The notes under the pieces were generated by a model, which saw only the letters and a list, made by a program, of their open reading frames with translations, ran no database searches and was not told the origin of the DNA. From assembly GCF_024139115.2 (NCBI RefSeq), contig NW_026942958.1:496001-560000 (forward strand): a DNA stretch of 64,000 nt. Reading direction: 5' to 3'. Below are positions 21,160 to 33,086 of the stretch, in pieces (position 1 is the stretch's first letter; every line of letters begins with the position of its first letter). The translations under genes were made by a program, and so were the position numbers. Origin of the DNA: Armigeres subalbatus (lineage: Eukaryota > Arthropoda > Insecta > Diptera > Culicidae).

Positions 21160-21503
21160 AGGCAATGGGGATTATTTAAAATCCTGAAGCAACCTGTCTT
21201 CACTGCTCCTTTGGATCCATCTTGCAGCAAGACATTCCCGCCATTGCCCAAAACCGATGGTTCCAAGAAACATCCGGCTAGGAGAATCAATGAGAGAGGG
21301 ACTTCAATTCGTTCTTCCCAAAAAGTACTCCGTCCAAGCGAGGATTGATCTCCTTTAAGGACCTTGTGGACCGTTTTTTGAATTTATTCAATATTCCGAA
21401 TTCATTGAGGCCAATCATTGACCTCTTTATACCAACAGTGGAAAGTTATCTGAAGCAATTGACTGTTTCATGGCCCCTTCTTGCAGGAATTGTATCTTTC
21501 GAT

Positions 21504-24500
21504 GGATAATACGGCTATTACACAAGATACAATCACTGTGCTGCAGTGGAACTGTCATAGTCTTAAAAATAAATTAGACGTGTACAAGACATTATTCGCC
21601 AAGATCGGGATGATCATTATGGTGGCGTTCTTTTGGGGATCAAAAAATGCTACTCCTTCTACAGAATTCCCATTCCGACTGTTCCCGGCTTAGAAATCGT
21701 CGCATGCCAAGTAAATGTGAAGAATAAAGACCTTTGCATAGCTTCAGTGTACATTCCTCCAAATGCCTCTATTAATCGTCGACATTTTTGGAGCGCAGTC
21801 TCCCTTCTATCATCTCCAGTATTGATATTGGGTGATATGAACGCACATGGTATTGGATGGGGCGAAACGTATGACGATTATAGAGCGCCTATTTTCTATG
21901 ATTTGTGTGACGATTTCAATTTGAATATTTTGAACACTGGTGAAGTAACTCGAATAGGACCAAATGGTCAACAAAGCCGTATTGATCTGTCTTTATGTTC
22001 AAATTCACTATCGTTAGATTGCACGTGGAAGGTTATCCAAGATCCCCACGGTAGTGACCATATGCCGATAGTTACTACAATTAATAGTAGCTATCAACAA
22101 TCTGAGTCAGTTAATATTCCTTTCGACCTCACGAAGAACATTGACTGGCAAAAATTTGCATCGGCGGTAAATATTGGTATTGAATCAACTGATGTTCTTC
22201 CACCGCTGGATGAATATCGATTCCTTACCGAATTAATTAAAAAAAGCGCACTAGAAGCTCAGAAACGACGCGTTCCAAGTACATCTGTCATAAGAAGACC
22301 AGCCACTCCTGGATGGGATGATGAATGTACTAAGTTGTATTCTGAGAAATCTGATGCCTTCAAGGCCTTTCGTAAACACGGAAGGTCCGAGCTTTTTGAA
22401 GAATATTTGAGGCTTGAAAGAAAGCTCAAAAATCTTCTTAAGGCTAAAAAACGTAGCTACTGGCGACGTTTTGTCGAGGGACTATCGCGAGAAACCTCAA
22501 TGACAACACTTTGGAAAACGGCCCGCAACATGCGGAACCGCACTTCCACCAACGAGAGTGAAGAATACTCCAATCGATGGATATTCAACTTCGCAAAAAA
22601 GGTCTGTCCAGATTCCGTACCAGCAGAACCGCTATTTCGAGAATCAGTCAATGATCCCGGTTCTTTGGGTGGACCATTCACAATGCTGGAACTTTCTATG
22701 TCTCTTCTTTCATCGAAAAACTCTGCTCCGGGATGCGATAACATCAAATTCAATCTTCTGAAAAACCTCCCAGATATCGCAAAAAGACGATTACTTGACC
22801 TGTACAACTGTTTCATGGAGTACAACATTGTGCCACCTGAATGGCGACAGGTCAAAGTAATAGCTGTTCAAAAGCCTGGGAAACCAGCGTCTAATCACAA
22901 TTCATACCGACCGATTGCCATGCTATCATGCATGAGAAAATTATTGGAGAAAATGATCCTCTCAAGAATCGACCATTGGGTCGAGCAAAATGCATTACTG
23001 TCAAATACTCAGTTTGGATTTCGTAAAGGTAAAGGAACAAACGATTGTCTAGCGTTGCTTTCTTCAGATATACAACTGGCCTTTGCGCACAAGGAGCAAT
23101 TGGCTTCAGTATTCTTGGATATTAAGGGCGCTTTTGATTCAGTTTCCATTGAAGTACTGTCAGCCAATCTGCACAGTAATGGACTACCTGTATTATTAAA
23201 TAATTTCTTGTACAATTTGTTGTCAGAAAAACAAATGAACTTCACACTCGGCACTCTGACAACTTCCAGAAATAGTTACATGGGCCTTCCCCAAGGATCA
23301 TGTTTAAGTCCCTTGCTTTATTATTTCTATGTTAAAGATATTGACAATTGTTTGGAAGGACAATGCACGCTCAGACAACTTGCAGATGATGCCGTGGTCT
23401 CTCTAAGAAGTCCATGTGCAGCTGTCTTGCAAGGACCATTGCAAAGTACCCTGGATAATCTGACTGTTTGGGCCAGACATTTAGGGATCGAGTTTTCACC
23501 GCAAAAAACTCAGTTGGTTGTGTTTACTAAGAAGCGGTATCCTGCTCAACTGAAACTCAAGCTGTTGAATGATGCCATCAATCAATCTTTATCTTCTAAA
23601 TACCTTGGGGTCGTGTTTGATTCCAAATGCACCTGGAAACTCCACATTGAGTATTTGATACAAAAATGCCGGAAAAGGATCCATTTTCTAAGTTCTATCT
23701 CCGGAACATGGTGGGGTGCTCACCCGGAAGACCTCATCAAACTCTATAGAACGACTATTCTCTCTGTTTTAGAGTATGGCTCCTTCTGCTTCCTCTCAGC
23801 AGCTGATTGTCACCTGATCAAATTGGAACGAATTCAGTATCGTTGTTTGCGTATTGCCCTTGGCTGTATGCATTCAACGCATAACATGAGCCTGGAGGTG
23901 CTTGCTGGAGTCACTCCTTTAAAGCACCGTTACTGGGAGCTCTCACTTAGAATACTCATCAAATGTGGAACAAGTAACACACTTGTTCTAGATAACTTCG
24001 ATAATATGCTTGAACTAACTTGCCGTTCAAGATTCCTGAGAGTCTATCTCAACTACACATCATCAGATCTTTGTCTTCCGTGTTATAATCCCCCTCGAGT
24101 TCACTTCACCAACGACAGTTCCTCAATTGTATACGATCTGTCCATGAAACATGCTATTCAAGGAATACCAGATCATCTTCGACAAATATCCATTCCCTCA
24201 CTTTTTTCTGAAAAATATGAACATGTCAATTGCAACAACAGATATTTCACTGATGGTTCTCGCATCAACGGATCCACTGGCTTCGGTGTTTTCAATGTAA
24301 CTTCAACCACCTTCCAAAACTTCAGGAACCGTGTTCGGTTTATGTTGCTGAGCTGGCAGCAATTAACTTCGCTTTGGGGATAATTTCCAATCAGCCTGTA
24401 GACCATTATTTCATCTTCTCGGATAGTCTTAGTTCTATCGAGGCACTCCGGTCGATGAAACCTGTTAAGCACGCATCTTACTTTCTTACAAACATAAGAG

Positions 24501-25090
24501 AGCAGATGCGTGTTTTGGTCGAAAGATCATTCAAGATTACCTTTGCTTGGGTCCCTTCTCACTGCTCAATCTACGGCAATGAGAAGGCAGACTCGCTGGC
24601 AAAGGTGGGCGCACAGGAAGGTGAGGTTTATGATAGACAATTCTCGAGTAACGAGTTTTTCCCATTAGTCCGTCAGAGTACTCTTCAAAGTTGGCAAAGA
24701 AATTGGACACACAACGAACTTGGACGGTGGCTATTTTCTATAGTTCCAAAAGTTTCTGGGCGAGCGTGGTTCAGAGGTGAGGACTTAAGTCGAGGCTTCA
24801 TTCGCGTGATGTCGAGACTTATGTCTAATCACTATTCACTAAACGCACATCTGTACAGAATAAACCTTGTCGATAGCAACTTATGTAGGTGCGGAGCCGG
24901 TTATGATGACATCGATCACGTAGTTTGGTCCTGCTCGGAAAATGACGCCTCCAGAGAGCAATTATTGGATACCCTAGTGGCCCGAGGTAAACAACCCTTC
25001 AGGGAAGTTCGAGGTGTTTTGGGAGATCGTGATGTGGTCTATATGCAGGCCATTTATAGTTTTCTTTGTGCTTCTGATATCAAAATCTAA
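21504..25090 (+). pseudogene. C1 ORF2: endonuclease, reverse transcriptase, RNase H
   Basis: ORF2 begins MDNTAIT... with endonuclease motif LQWNCHSLKNK. Relative to C2, about 95 bp are missing near 21590, removing the segment that carries catalytic Glu (ALCETW in C2) and shifting frame. The rest is open from 21633 to 24383: ILGDMNAHG (21818), SDHMPIV (22055), RT with YRPIAML (22904), FLDIKGAFDSV (23112), LPQGSCLSPLLY (23285) and LADDAVV (23378). RNase H starts at YFTDGS (24242), loses one base near 24325, then continues in the second frame (SDSLSSIEAL, WVPSHCSIYGNEKADSLAK) and ends in a C-x-C...H...C cluster (24889-24935). The RT itself looks intact; endonuclease and RNase H continuity are broken. 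Confidence 0.92.
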
Positions 25091-25477
25091 TAGTTTGTTT
25101 TTTTTCTTTCTTCAAAGTTTTTTTTTTGTGTTTAGTCTCTGCTTTCTGTTCCATAGAGCACCATAGCTCTTGCCATCCGGAAGATGCTCCCAGTCGAACC
25201 ATTCCTCGAGCACGACGACACGCCACATCGTCCCTGATGCCAAATACCCGGATGAGAAGCTGAAATTCCCTGATCCAAAATCCTTAGCCCCGTCCATCCT
25301 TAAACATTGTAATCTAACCTCGAGTCACCACGAGTACGCTGGCTTCTACCCCTCTATTACTAACTGAAAAAATAAATGATATTGATTGTATATATCGCAA
25401 AGAACCATGGCTCCGTAAAGTGTTATACACGCCTGAGCCTACCAAATAAACGAACTTGGAAAAAAAAAATCATAAGA

Positions 25478-25835
25478 CTAAGATGGGATCTCACAGCCCT
25501 AAATTCATCAATAAGAAAGAAGGGACGGGGCTCATCAAGACATTGACAATCCGACAAAGTGAAATCAGCAGAGGAAGCCCGATCCGACAAACCGACAGAT
25601 AATCGATGGATCATCGTTAACCGTTCGACGCAACAGTTTACGGAGAAACAATTAACCCATCTCAACAAGGGATTAGGGATTACATAGGGATTATATTTAC
25701 TCTAAATGTCATGTCAAACTGTAAAAAAAATTGCACGCCAGAGCCACAGGAGCAGATTTATTTGCACAAAGTGGAGACAGTAATTTCCCGAAACATAGAG
25801 CAACATGATCATGACCTGTCACTAACGCCCTCTGA
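25478..25835. other. No gene recognised
   Basis: A short stretch between C1 and the hAT-like element. No coding or repeat signal was identified. Confidence 0.35.
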
Positions 25836-26070
25836 TTGTATACTAGAGTTTCCATCCCGGGACAACCCGGGACAAAAAATCCCGGGATTTAGGAAAATTC
25901 GAGATTTCCCGATTCCCGGGATATTATTTTTGAAATCCCGAAAATCCCATATACCCGGGATACCCGGGACAAAAAATACTGTTTCATTTCCGGTTTGCAA
26001 ACAGTGTAATTTTTCTTCTTACAAAAGTTATTTGTTTTGAAAGCGAAACCCAACTTAGGTAATAAACTCA

Positions 26071-26269
26071 TAGGGACACGGCAGGTATTTCCGTCCATCG
26101 TCATAGCGGCTAAAACCAACGAAAGCAACGTACATTTGCTAGAACTCCACTATAGCAGAACGTTTCTCCTGAGCTTACGATTTGGTACGTATGAGTTTCA
26201 CAAAAAAGTGTCTCTTTTATTGGTTTTCGAGACTATGACGAACAGACGAAAATACCTGCCGTGTCCCTA
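26071..26269. mobile_element. TA-ended foldback MITE inside the hAT-like element
   Basis: The left end tagggacacggcaggtattt and the reverse complement of the right end (tagggacacggcaggtattt, ending at 26269) are identical for 20 bp, with a weaker match continuing through cgtcatag and into the interior. Ends begin with TA, so a TA target duplication is likely. No coding capacity. Confidence 0.88.
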
Positions 26270-26299
26270 TCATATTTTTATACCTCCCATCAGACATGA

Positions 26300-26390
26300 T
26301 TTTTTTTTTCAAGTTCGTTTATTTGGTAGGCTCAGGCATGTATACGGAGCCAAAGTTCTTTGTGATGCACAATCGATATCATCATATTAT
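26300..26390 (-). mobile_element. 5'-truncated I-group 3' end (C family)
   Basis: Reading the minus strand, this ends in cctaccaaataaacgaactt followed by poly(A) (T run at 26301-26309), matching the 3' terminus of C1 at 25430-25460 including the gcctgagcc word. It is therefore a short reverse-transcribed tail. The upstream limit is unclear; it may extend toward 26990, where hAT-type sequence resumes, but I cannot match that part. Confidence 0.75.
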
Positions 26391-27898
26391 TAAATTAGTA
26401 AGAGAGGAACAGTCATGAAAATATCGGAGATAGTTAATAGAACAAATTCATAAAAAATATTGGATTCCTCTATACCACTCAATGGAGGGCTACTGACTGA
26501 TACTTTTTTTCCAGCAGCTACAGCTCTCTATTAATCAAACGACAAGTACCTACAGTACAAGATCAGCTACATCTATTTGGGGCCTGCTTCCTACCCATCT
26601 CCCGTCTACAGCGAGGTTGTGTACACTAGCTGATATTCGCCTTGCTAATCTCCTAGCGCCGCCCAACATTGAGTCAGTCTTCCTGAGCCTCATGCCTCCA
26701 AAACAATTCTTGATCCAATTCATGTCCTTCCAATCGACGTTCGTAAGTATAAGTGGTCCGACCCCGATGTTCTGCTTAATTTTTTTTTTTTGCTTCTGAC
26801 CAGCTCCTGACCAAAGCTTCGCTTGGACTCCTACTGACCAACTCCCCAACCTCCCACTAAATTCTGTACGGCGCTACCCGTGACTTTCGCAGCCAATGCA
26901 TGATCCCACGATACCACGAAACTTATGCGCCCGATCCATGGATCCCGGACTGCGATTACGTTTCTGTAGATAATCCATCGACACTATGTTTAAGAACCGA
27001 AATCTTCCTGGACCATAATCTGTTCCAGGGTTGTTGATCGATGAATTATCGTCGTTAATTTAACGCCAACTTTGATAACGATAATGGTTGTGCGATGATG
27101 TTTCGTTAACGATATAGCGAGCGTTGATTTAACGTTATCGTTATCGAGTACTCGTTGATTTATCGATAATTATCGAGTTAACTTTAACGTATACTACAGT
27201 TAAAAGAACAAATATTTTCAAGTTGGTTTAACAAAACCTATTTCAAGCATTGCATCGCCTTCAAATATTCAGAATCGCGTCGTAATCGTGGATTTAATTA
27301 AAATTCGAGAAGGTCACTGAATTTACCAATCATTGAATTTCTTACAGAGTCTTAGTTTTCAATAGTAAATAATCTGAGAATATTTTAAATAACGTAACTG
27401 TTTAGTTTGGTTTTATTAACACAACTTCTATTTTGAAGATGCAAAAGACCCAGTTAAACGATTATTGTATGAGCAACAGTGAGGACAAAATTCCTCAGCC
27501 TAACCGAATCATACTGAATAGGGGACGAGGTTACCTCACCAATTCATTGAGAGTATTTTTACTCGCTGATAGAATGCTGTAATGCAGGTCGCTACATCAA
27601 ATATTGTTTGAGAGTTTCATAAAATATGAACTTTACCCCTGAACATTGAAAAAAATCGTTTTTGAATCAAAAAACAAGTTTTCTAAGGAAATATCGAAAA
27701 ATTCCGGGATCCTGGGATTTCCCGGGAAATTCGAACAAGTTCATCCCGAATCCCGGGACAACGAAAATGGCCGGGAAATGGAAACTCTATTGTTTACCTC
27801 TTTTTGTCCGAGTGCAAGCGAGGGATTCTATGCAAAAATGAGCACCATGGTCCACCCTAAATTTAGACAGAATGGTCATCCAGAAATTTATGGGGTTG

Positions 27899-28146
27899 AT
27901 GTCAGGCCCGGCAAACCAGCTTATAAAACAGCAACGAATAATCAACGAGAGAACCGTAAACAATCGGTGAAGACCATAGTGACGAAAAGGGACTAGCGAT
28001 TGTAAAGTCGGCTCGTGGAACTGCAAATCTCTCAACTTCATCGAGAGGACACGCAAAATCGCCAATGTGCTCAAAGACCATGGATTTAGCATCTTAAAGC
28101 TGCAGGAGGTTTGTTGGAAGCGATCAATGGTGTGAACGTTTACAGG
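27899..28146 (+). mobile_element. RTE-like family A, 5' piece of chimera A4
   Basis: This matches the A2 leader and the start of its endonuclease (9172-9432): tgtcaggcc, then gacgaaaagggactagcgat, the cgtggaactgcaaatctctc segment and a LQEVCW stretch. The match stops at about 28146 (cgtttacaggtaa), where family D sequence begins. Confidence 0.82.
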
Positions 28147-29541
28147 TAAGAGCACCTGAATGGCGATGTGGCAGATAACGGAGGCGGTATGGTAATGGAC
28201 CTAGGAGCACGCGCGAAGGACATGCGACTTCCGGCTCCGAATCTCCAGGAAATCCAGGAGGAGATCGGCCGGCTCAAAAACAACAAAGCCCCCGGAGTTG
28301 ACCAACTACCAGGAGAGCTGTTTAAACACGGTGATGAGGCACTGGCTAGAGCGCTGCACTGGGTAATTACCAAGGTTTGGGAGGATGAGGTTCTGCCGCA
28401 GGAGTGGATGGAATGTGTCGTGTGCCCCATCTACAAGGGCGATAAGCTGGATTGTATCAACTGACGCGCAATCACATTGCTGAACGCCGCCTACACGGTA
28501 CTCTCCCAAATTTTATGCCGCCGACTAACAATAATTGCATGAGAGTTCGTGAGGCAGTACCAGGCGGGATTTATGGGTGAACGCTCTACCACAGGTGTTC
28601 ACCGTACGTCAGGTATTGCAGAAATGCCGCGAATACGTGCCTACACATCATCTATTTAATGACTTCAAAGTCACATATGATACAATCGATCGGAACCAGC
28701 TATGGCAGTCAATGCACGAAAACGGATTTCCGGATAAACTGATACGGTTGATCAAGGCAACGATGGATCGGGCGATGTGCGTAGTTCGAGTTTCAGGGGC
28801 ATTCTCGAGTCCCTTCGAAACGCGCAGAGGGTTGCGGCAAAGTGATGATCTTTCGTGTCTGTTATTCAACATCGCTTTGGAGGAAGTAATACATAAGGCA
28901 GGGATTGACACGAGTGGTACGATTTTCACGAAGTCCGTCCAGTTATTTGGTTTCGCCGAGGACATTGATATCATGGCACGTAACTTTGAAAAGATGGAGG
29001 AAGTCTACATCAGACTGAAAAGCGAAGCTCAACGGATTGGACTAGTCATCAACACGTCGAAGACGAAGTATATGATAGGAAGAGGCTCAAGAGAGGTCAA
29101 TGTAAGCCACCCACCACGAGTTTCTATCGGTGGTGACGAAATCGAGGCACGAGACTTGGATGATGCTCGTGGAGGACCAACGCGCACTGGGAGTTTTCGA
29201 AAGGAAAGTGCTGCGTATCATCTATGGTGGGGTGCAGATTGTGGACGGGGTACATGGAGGAGGCGAATGAACCACGAGTTGCATCAGCTGTTGGGAGAAC
29301 CATCCATCGTTCACACCGCGAAAATCGGAATACTGCGGTGGGCCGGGCACGTAGCCAGAATGTCGGACAGTAATCCGGTGAAAATGGTTCTAGACAACGA
29401 TCCGACGGGCACAAGAAGGTGAGGTGCGCAGCGGGCAAGGTGGATCGATCAGGTGGAAGATGACTTGCGGACCCTCCGTAGACAGCGTGGTTGGCGACGT
29501 GTAGCCATGGACAAAGCCGAATGGAGAAGACTCTTATATAC
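28147..29541 (+). pseudogene. RTE-like family D segment D1 inside A4
   Basis: The sequence switches to family D at agcacctgaatggcgatgtgg. Frames contain NNKAPGVDQLPGELFKHG (28270), VVCPIYKGDKLD (28418), LFNDFKVTYDTIDR (28655), RRGLRQSDDLSCLLFNIALE (28825) and motif C as FAEDIDIM (28951), with Glu replacing the first catalytic Asp. Near 29150 a deletion removes the EFVYLGSL-to-ETWTM block. The C-terminal RWAGHVARMSDSNP and WRRVAMDKAEWRRLLYT follow, and sequence returns to family A at 29542, just before the natural end of family D. It is non-functional. Confidence 0.87.
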
Positions 29542-31727
29542 CGTTCGGTACCGACGACCGCCGCGGTACGACATAGAGCGACTGAAACAACCTGAAGTCG
29601 CCACTGCATACGCGCATTATCTCGAGGCAGCGTTGCCGAAAGAGGGTGAGCTCGATGGGGCCCCTCTTGAGGACTGCTGGAATACAGTCAAAGCAGCCAT
29701 TAACGACGCAGCGGTGAACAACGTCGGGTATATGGGACGAAGTCGACGGAACGATTGGTTCGACGAAGAGTGCGGACAGATTCTGGAGGAGAAGGACGCA
29801 GCGCGGGCGGTCGCGCTGCAGCAAGATACCCGGCAGAACGTGGAACGTTATAGACGGAAGCGGAGACATAAGACCTGCCTTTTTCAGCAGAAGAAACGCC
29901 GCCTGGAAGAAGCGGAGTGCGAGGAGATGGAACAGCTGTGCCGTTCTCAAGAAACACGCAAGTTCTACTAGAAGCTCAACGCATCCCGCAAAGGCTTCGT
30001 GCCGCGAGCCGAAATGTGCCGGGATAAGGATGGGAGCATCTTGACGGACGAACGTGCGGTGATCGAAAGGTGCAAGCAGCACTACGAGGAACATTTGAAT
30101 GGCGCTGAGAGTACAGGCAATGAAAGTCAAGGCAGCGGAGGAGATGACTACGTCAGTTCAGCGGACGATGGAAGCCAAACAGCCCCCTCCTCGAGGGAAG
30201 TTAAGGATGCCATCCAACAGCTAAAGACCAATAAAGCAGCTGGTAAGGATGGTATCGGAGCTGAGCTCATCAAGATGGGCCCGGAAAAGCTGGCCACTTG
30301 CCTGCACAAACTGATAGTCAGAATCTGGGAAACCGAACAGCTACCGGAGGAGTGGAAGGAAGGGGTTATATGCCCCATCTACAAGAAAGGCGACAAACTG
30401 GAGTGTGAGAACTTTCGAGCGATCACCATCCTTAATGCCGCCTACAAAGTGATATCCCAGATCATCTTCCGTCGTCTGTCACCATTAGTGAACGAGTTCG
30501 TGGGAAGTTATCAAGCCGGCTTCGTTGACGGCCGCTCGACAACGGACCAGATCTTTACTGTACGGCAAATCCTTCAAAATGCCGTGAATACCAGGTCCCA
30601 ACGCACCATCTGTTCGTTGATTTCAAGGCGGCATACGACAGTATAGACCGCGTAGAGCTATGGAAAATTATGGACGAGAACAGCTTCCCTGGGAAGCTTA
30701 CCAGACTGATCAAAGCAACGGTGGATGGTGTGCAAAACTGTGTGAAGATTTCGGGCGAACACTCCAGTTCGTTCGAATCGCGCCGGGGACTAAGACAAGG
30801 TGATGGACTTTCGTGCCTGTTGTTCAACATTGCGCTAGAAGGTGTCATGCGGAGAGCCGGGTGTAACAGCCGGGGTACGATTTTCAACAGATCCAGTCAA
30901 TTTATTTGCTTCGCGGATGACATGGACATTGTCGGCCGAACATTTGCAAAGGTGGCAGAACTGTACACCCGCCTGAAACGTGAAGCAACAAAAGTTGGAC
31001 TGGTGGTGAATGCGTCAAAGACAAAGTACATGCTTGTGGGCGGAACCGAGCGCGACAGGGCTCGCCTGGGAAGCAGTGTTACGATAGACGGGATACCTTC
31101 GAGGTGGTCGAGGAATTCGTCTACCTCGGATCCTTGCTAACGGCTGACAACAACGTTAGTCGTGAAATACGAAGGCGCATCATCTGTGGAAGTCGGGCCT
31201 ACTACGGGCTCCAGAAGAAACTGCGGTCGAAAAAGATTCGCCACCGCACCAAATGTGTCATGTACAAGACGTTAATAAGACCGGTAGTCCTCTACGGACA
31301 TGAAACATGGACAATGCTCGAGGAGGACTTGCAAGCACTCAGGTATTCGAGAGACGGGTGCTTAGGACCATCTTTGGCGGTGTGCAAGAAGACGGTGTGT
31401 GGCGGCGAAGAATGAACCATGAGCTCGCCCAACTCTACGGCGAACCCAGTATCCAGAAGGTAGCTAAAGCCGGAAGGGTACGATGGCAGGACATGTTGCC
31501 AGAATGCCGGACAGCAACCCTGCAAAGATGGTGTTCGCTTCCGATCCGGCAGGTACGAGACGGCGTGGAGCGCAGCGAGCGAGATGGGCAGACCAGGTGC
31601 AGAACGACTTGGCGAGCGTGGGGCGTATCCGAGGATGGAGAGATGCGGCCTCGAACCGTGCATTGTGGCGTCAAATTGTTGATTCAGTGTTATCTGTTTA
31701 GATGTTAACTAAATAAATGAAATGAAT
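29542..31727 (+). pseudogene. RTE-like family A, main part of chimera A4
   Basis: Family A resumes at gttcggtaccgacgac, equivalent to A2 position 10012. It carries the charged linker with a stop at 29969, the RT (KMGPEKLATCLHKL, VICPIYKKGDKLE, RGLRQGDGLSCLLF, CFADD at 30908) and the C-terminal region, ending with the family tail at about 31689-31727. RT motifs are better preserved than in A2 (RQGDG intact), but there is the same one-base frameshift near 30577, another near 31094 and a deletion near 31339. From about 30250 on it is nearly identical to A2. Confidence 0.88.
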
Positions 31728-31814
31728 ACCCGACAAACTTCGAAGACGATCGTCTCTCACAAAATTAATTAGTTAGCACAAACATTTATTTTATATTATT
31801 ATTGACTTGAAAAA

Positions 31815-32060
31815 CCTTGACATGTTGAATTTAGTTCCATTTGCTTGATTAGTTCTCGAGTCATGAAGAAATTGTTGTGTCATTTGTATGGGAGCCCTTC
31901 CCCCTTCTACAGCGGGAGGGGTCTCAACCCATCATAGAAACATTTCTTGTCAACAAAAACCTCCACATGCCACATTTGGTTCCATTTGCTTGATTAGTTC
32001 CTGACTTATTTAGATATTTGTGTTACATTTGAGCCATCTTAAAAACCTTCCCCGGTCCGA
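31815..32060. repeat. Tandem pair of about 145-bp units
   Basis: The word gttccatttgcttgattagt occurs at 31834 and 31979, with similar sequence on both sides (catgttgaattta / catgccacatttg before, and an attgtgt-catttg-like stretch after). This is a two-copy direct repeat with a 145-bp period. I associate it with dispersed mosquito repeats, but cannot name the family. Confidence 0.7.
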
Positions 32061-32845
32061 CAAACCCCAGTATACAGAATTTCACGCCGATCAATTCAGA
32101 ACTTCATTTTTATGTATATAGATTATCTCAGTAATGTGTTTCACTCTCTCAGTAATGTATTTCACAGTAAAGTTGGAAAGCATCTTCCATACCATCACTA
32201 CCATTTTCTGAGCTGTTTTTTACAATTTTATAAGGTCCGAAAATGTAACCTCATCAATCGAATAGGATACTCACCAAATAACATTCTCGTTGATCAGCAT
32301 AACAGTGGACAGCGAGTCATTCCTGTAGGCTCTATAAGCTCCACATAATCATAAGCAGAAGGGCATACCCAGGCTTCCGTCCTACACTCATACACAGGCC
32401 TCCCCCTTGAGCGATTGATAATCACGCGTATCGCGAAAACCATCCATGCATCCTCCCTTCTCGCATCCACAGATGACACATTCCTCACGCAATTTTTCTC
32501 GTCACTTTCTCGATCTTCGCCACGATCTCCCCGTGCATGCAGGATGCAACCGAGGCGGCACAAAAAATAACAGAATCATCAACCTTTCTGGTCATTATCA
32601 CTAGCCTGCTACCGATTCAGGTGTATGCGTTCCATGCCTGCACGCTTCCTCTCTTCACAACACTAGCGTAACAACAAACAACTCTCGGACCTCGAGGGCG
32701 CGGGGTATGTCGGCGTTGACCGACAGGAAGAGGTAAAAATAAACACACCTGTGGACCGCAAAGGGGTTCCTCGCTGGGCCGTTCGTTGATATCACTTTTC
32801 AGTGCTTCGTTCAGTTACGTATTGCTCGTTGTAGAATTCAACTAA
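32061..32845. other. No gene recognised; GC-richer, possible promoter-like stretch
   Basis: Positions 32330-32830 have more balanced base composition than the surroundings. Two arthropod initiator-like words occur (tcagt at 32799-32803 and at about 32810) shortly before 32846. No downstream gene can be supported, so this is only a note. Confidence 0.25.
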
Positions 32846-33086
32846 TAACGGAGTAAGAGCATAGTTCAGTAACTTAAACTAAATGATTGGAATTTTATCA
32901 TTTAGTCTAAGTTACTGAAACTTATACTACTCCGTTACTATGAATAAACAACACCATTAGGCAGTTGTAGAAAACCTTCGCACTAGAAGTCCACCATACA
33001 AAATAATTTGAAATTCAGCTTCTGGAATGTGTTTTGACAAACTACTAAATGATCGAACGCAAATTACTGAAGGATCGTTAACATCC
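32846..33086. mobile_element. One-armed relative of the 423-bp MITE
   Basis: It matches the centre and right arm of 15999-16421: a central hairpin (gtaactt-actaaatgat paired with atcatttagtctaagttac), then aaccttcgcactagaagtcc, gaaattcagcttctgga, and actactaaatgatcga, ending aacatcctt. The left arm is absent, so this is a truncated or rearranged copy. No target duplication was found. Confidence 0.82.

Larger units (their letters stand above)
19786..25466 (+). mobile_element. Full-length I-group non-LTR retrotransposon C1
   Basis: A two-ORF retrotransposon of 5681 bp with RNase H, ending in a poly(A) tract. Its ends are fixed by an 11-bp target duplication aaatcataaga (19775-19785 and 25467-25477; the first aaa at the right merges with the tail). 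The 5' end (tcattccgtgccgatagttc) agrees with the 5' end of C2, so both are full-length insertions. RNase H after RT places it among I-group/Outcast/LOA-type clades rather than Jockey proper; the exact clade needs a tree. The terminal word caaataaacgaacttgg is shared by C1, C2 and the short copy at 26301. Confidence 0.93.
25844..27789. mobile_element. hAT-like non-autonomous element with nested insertions
   Basis: The ends are inverted: tagagtttccatcccggg at the left and, reverse complemented, tagagtttccatttcccgg at the right. Flanks ttgtatac (25836-25843) and ttgtttac (27790-27797) form an 8-bp duplication with one mismatch and fit the hAT-type nTnnnnAn preference. Both subterminal regions carry many CCCGGGA words (about 25856-25975 and 27700-27775), and 27035-27190 is packed with TTATCG/CGATAA words that could be transposase-binding repeats. 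No transposase is seen; length is inflated by a MITE and a retrotransposon tail inside. Confidence 0.8.

Noticed and set aside
25844..27789. hAT transposase coding region
   Set aside because: No frame with hAT motifs is present; the frames inside derive from nested sequences.
32795..32830. Core promoter with TCAGT initiator
   Set aside because: Initiator words are short and common; no TATA, downstream element or gene supports it.
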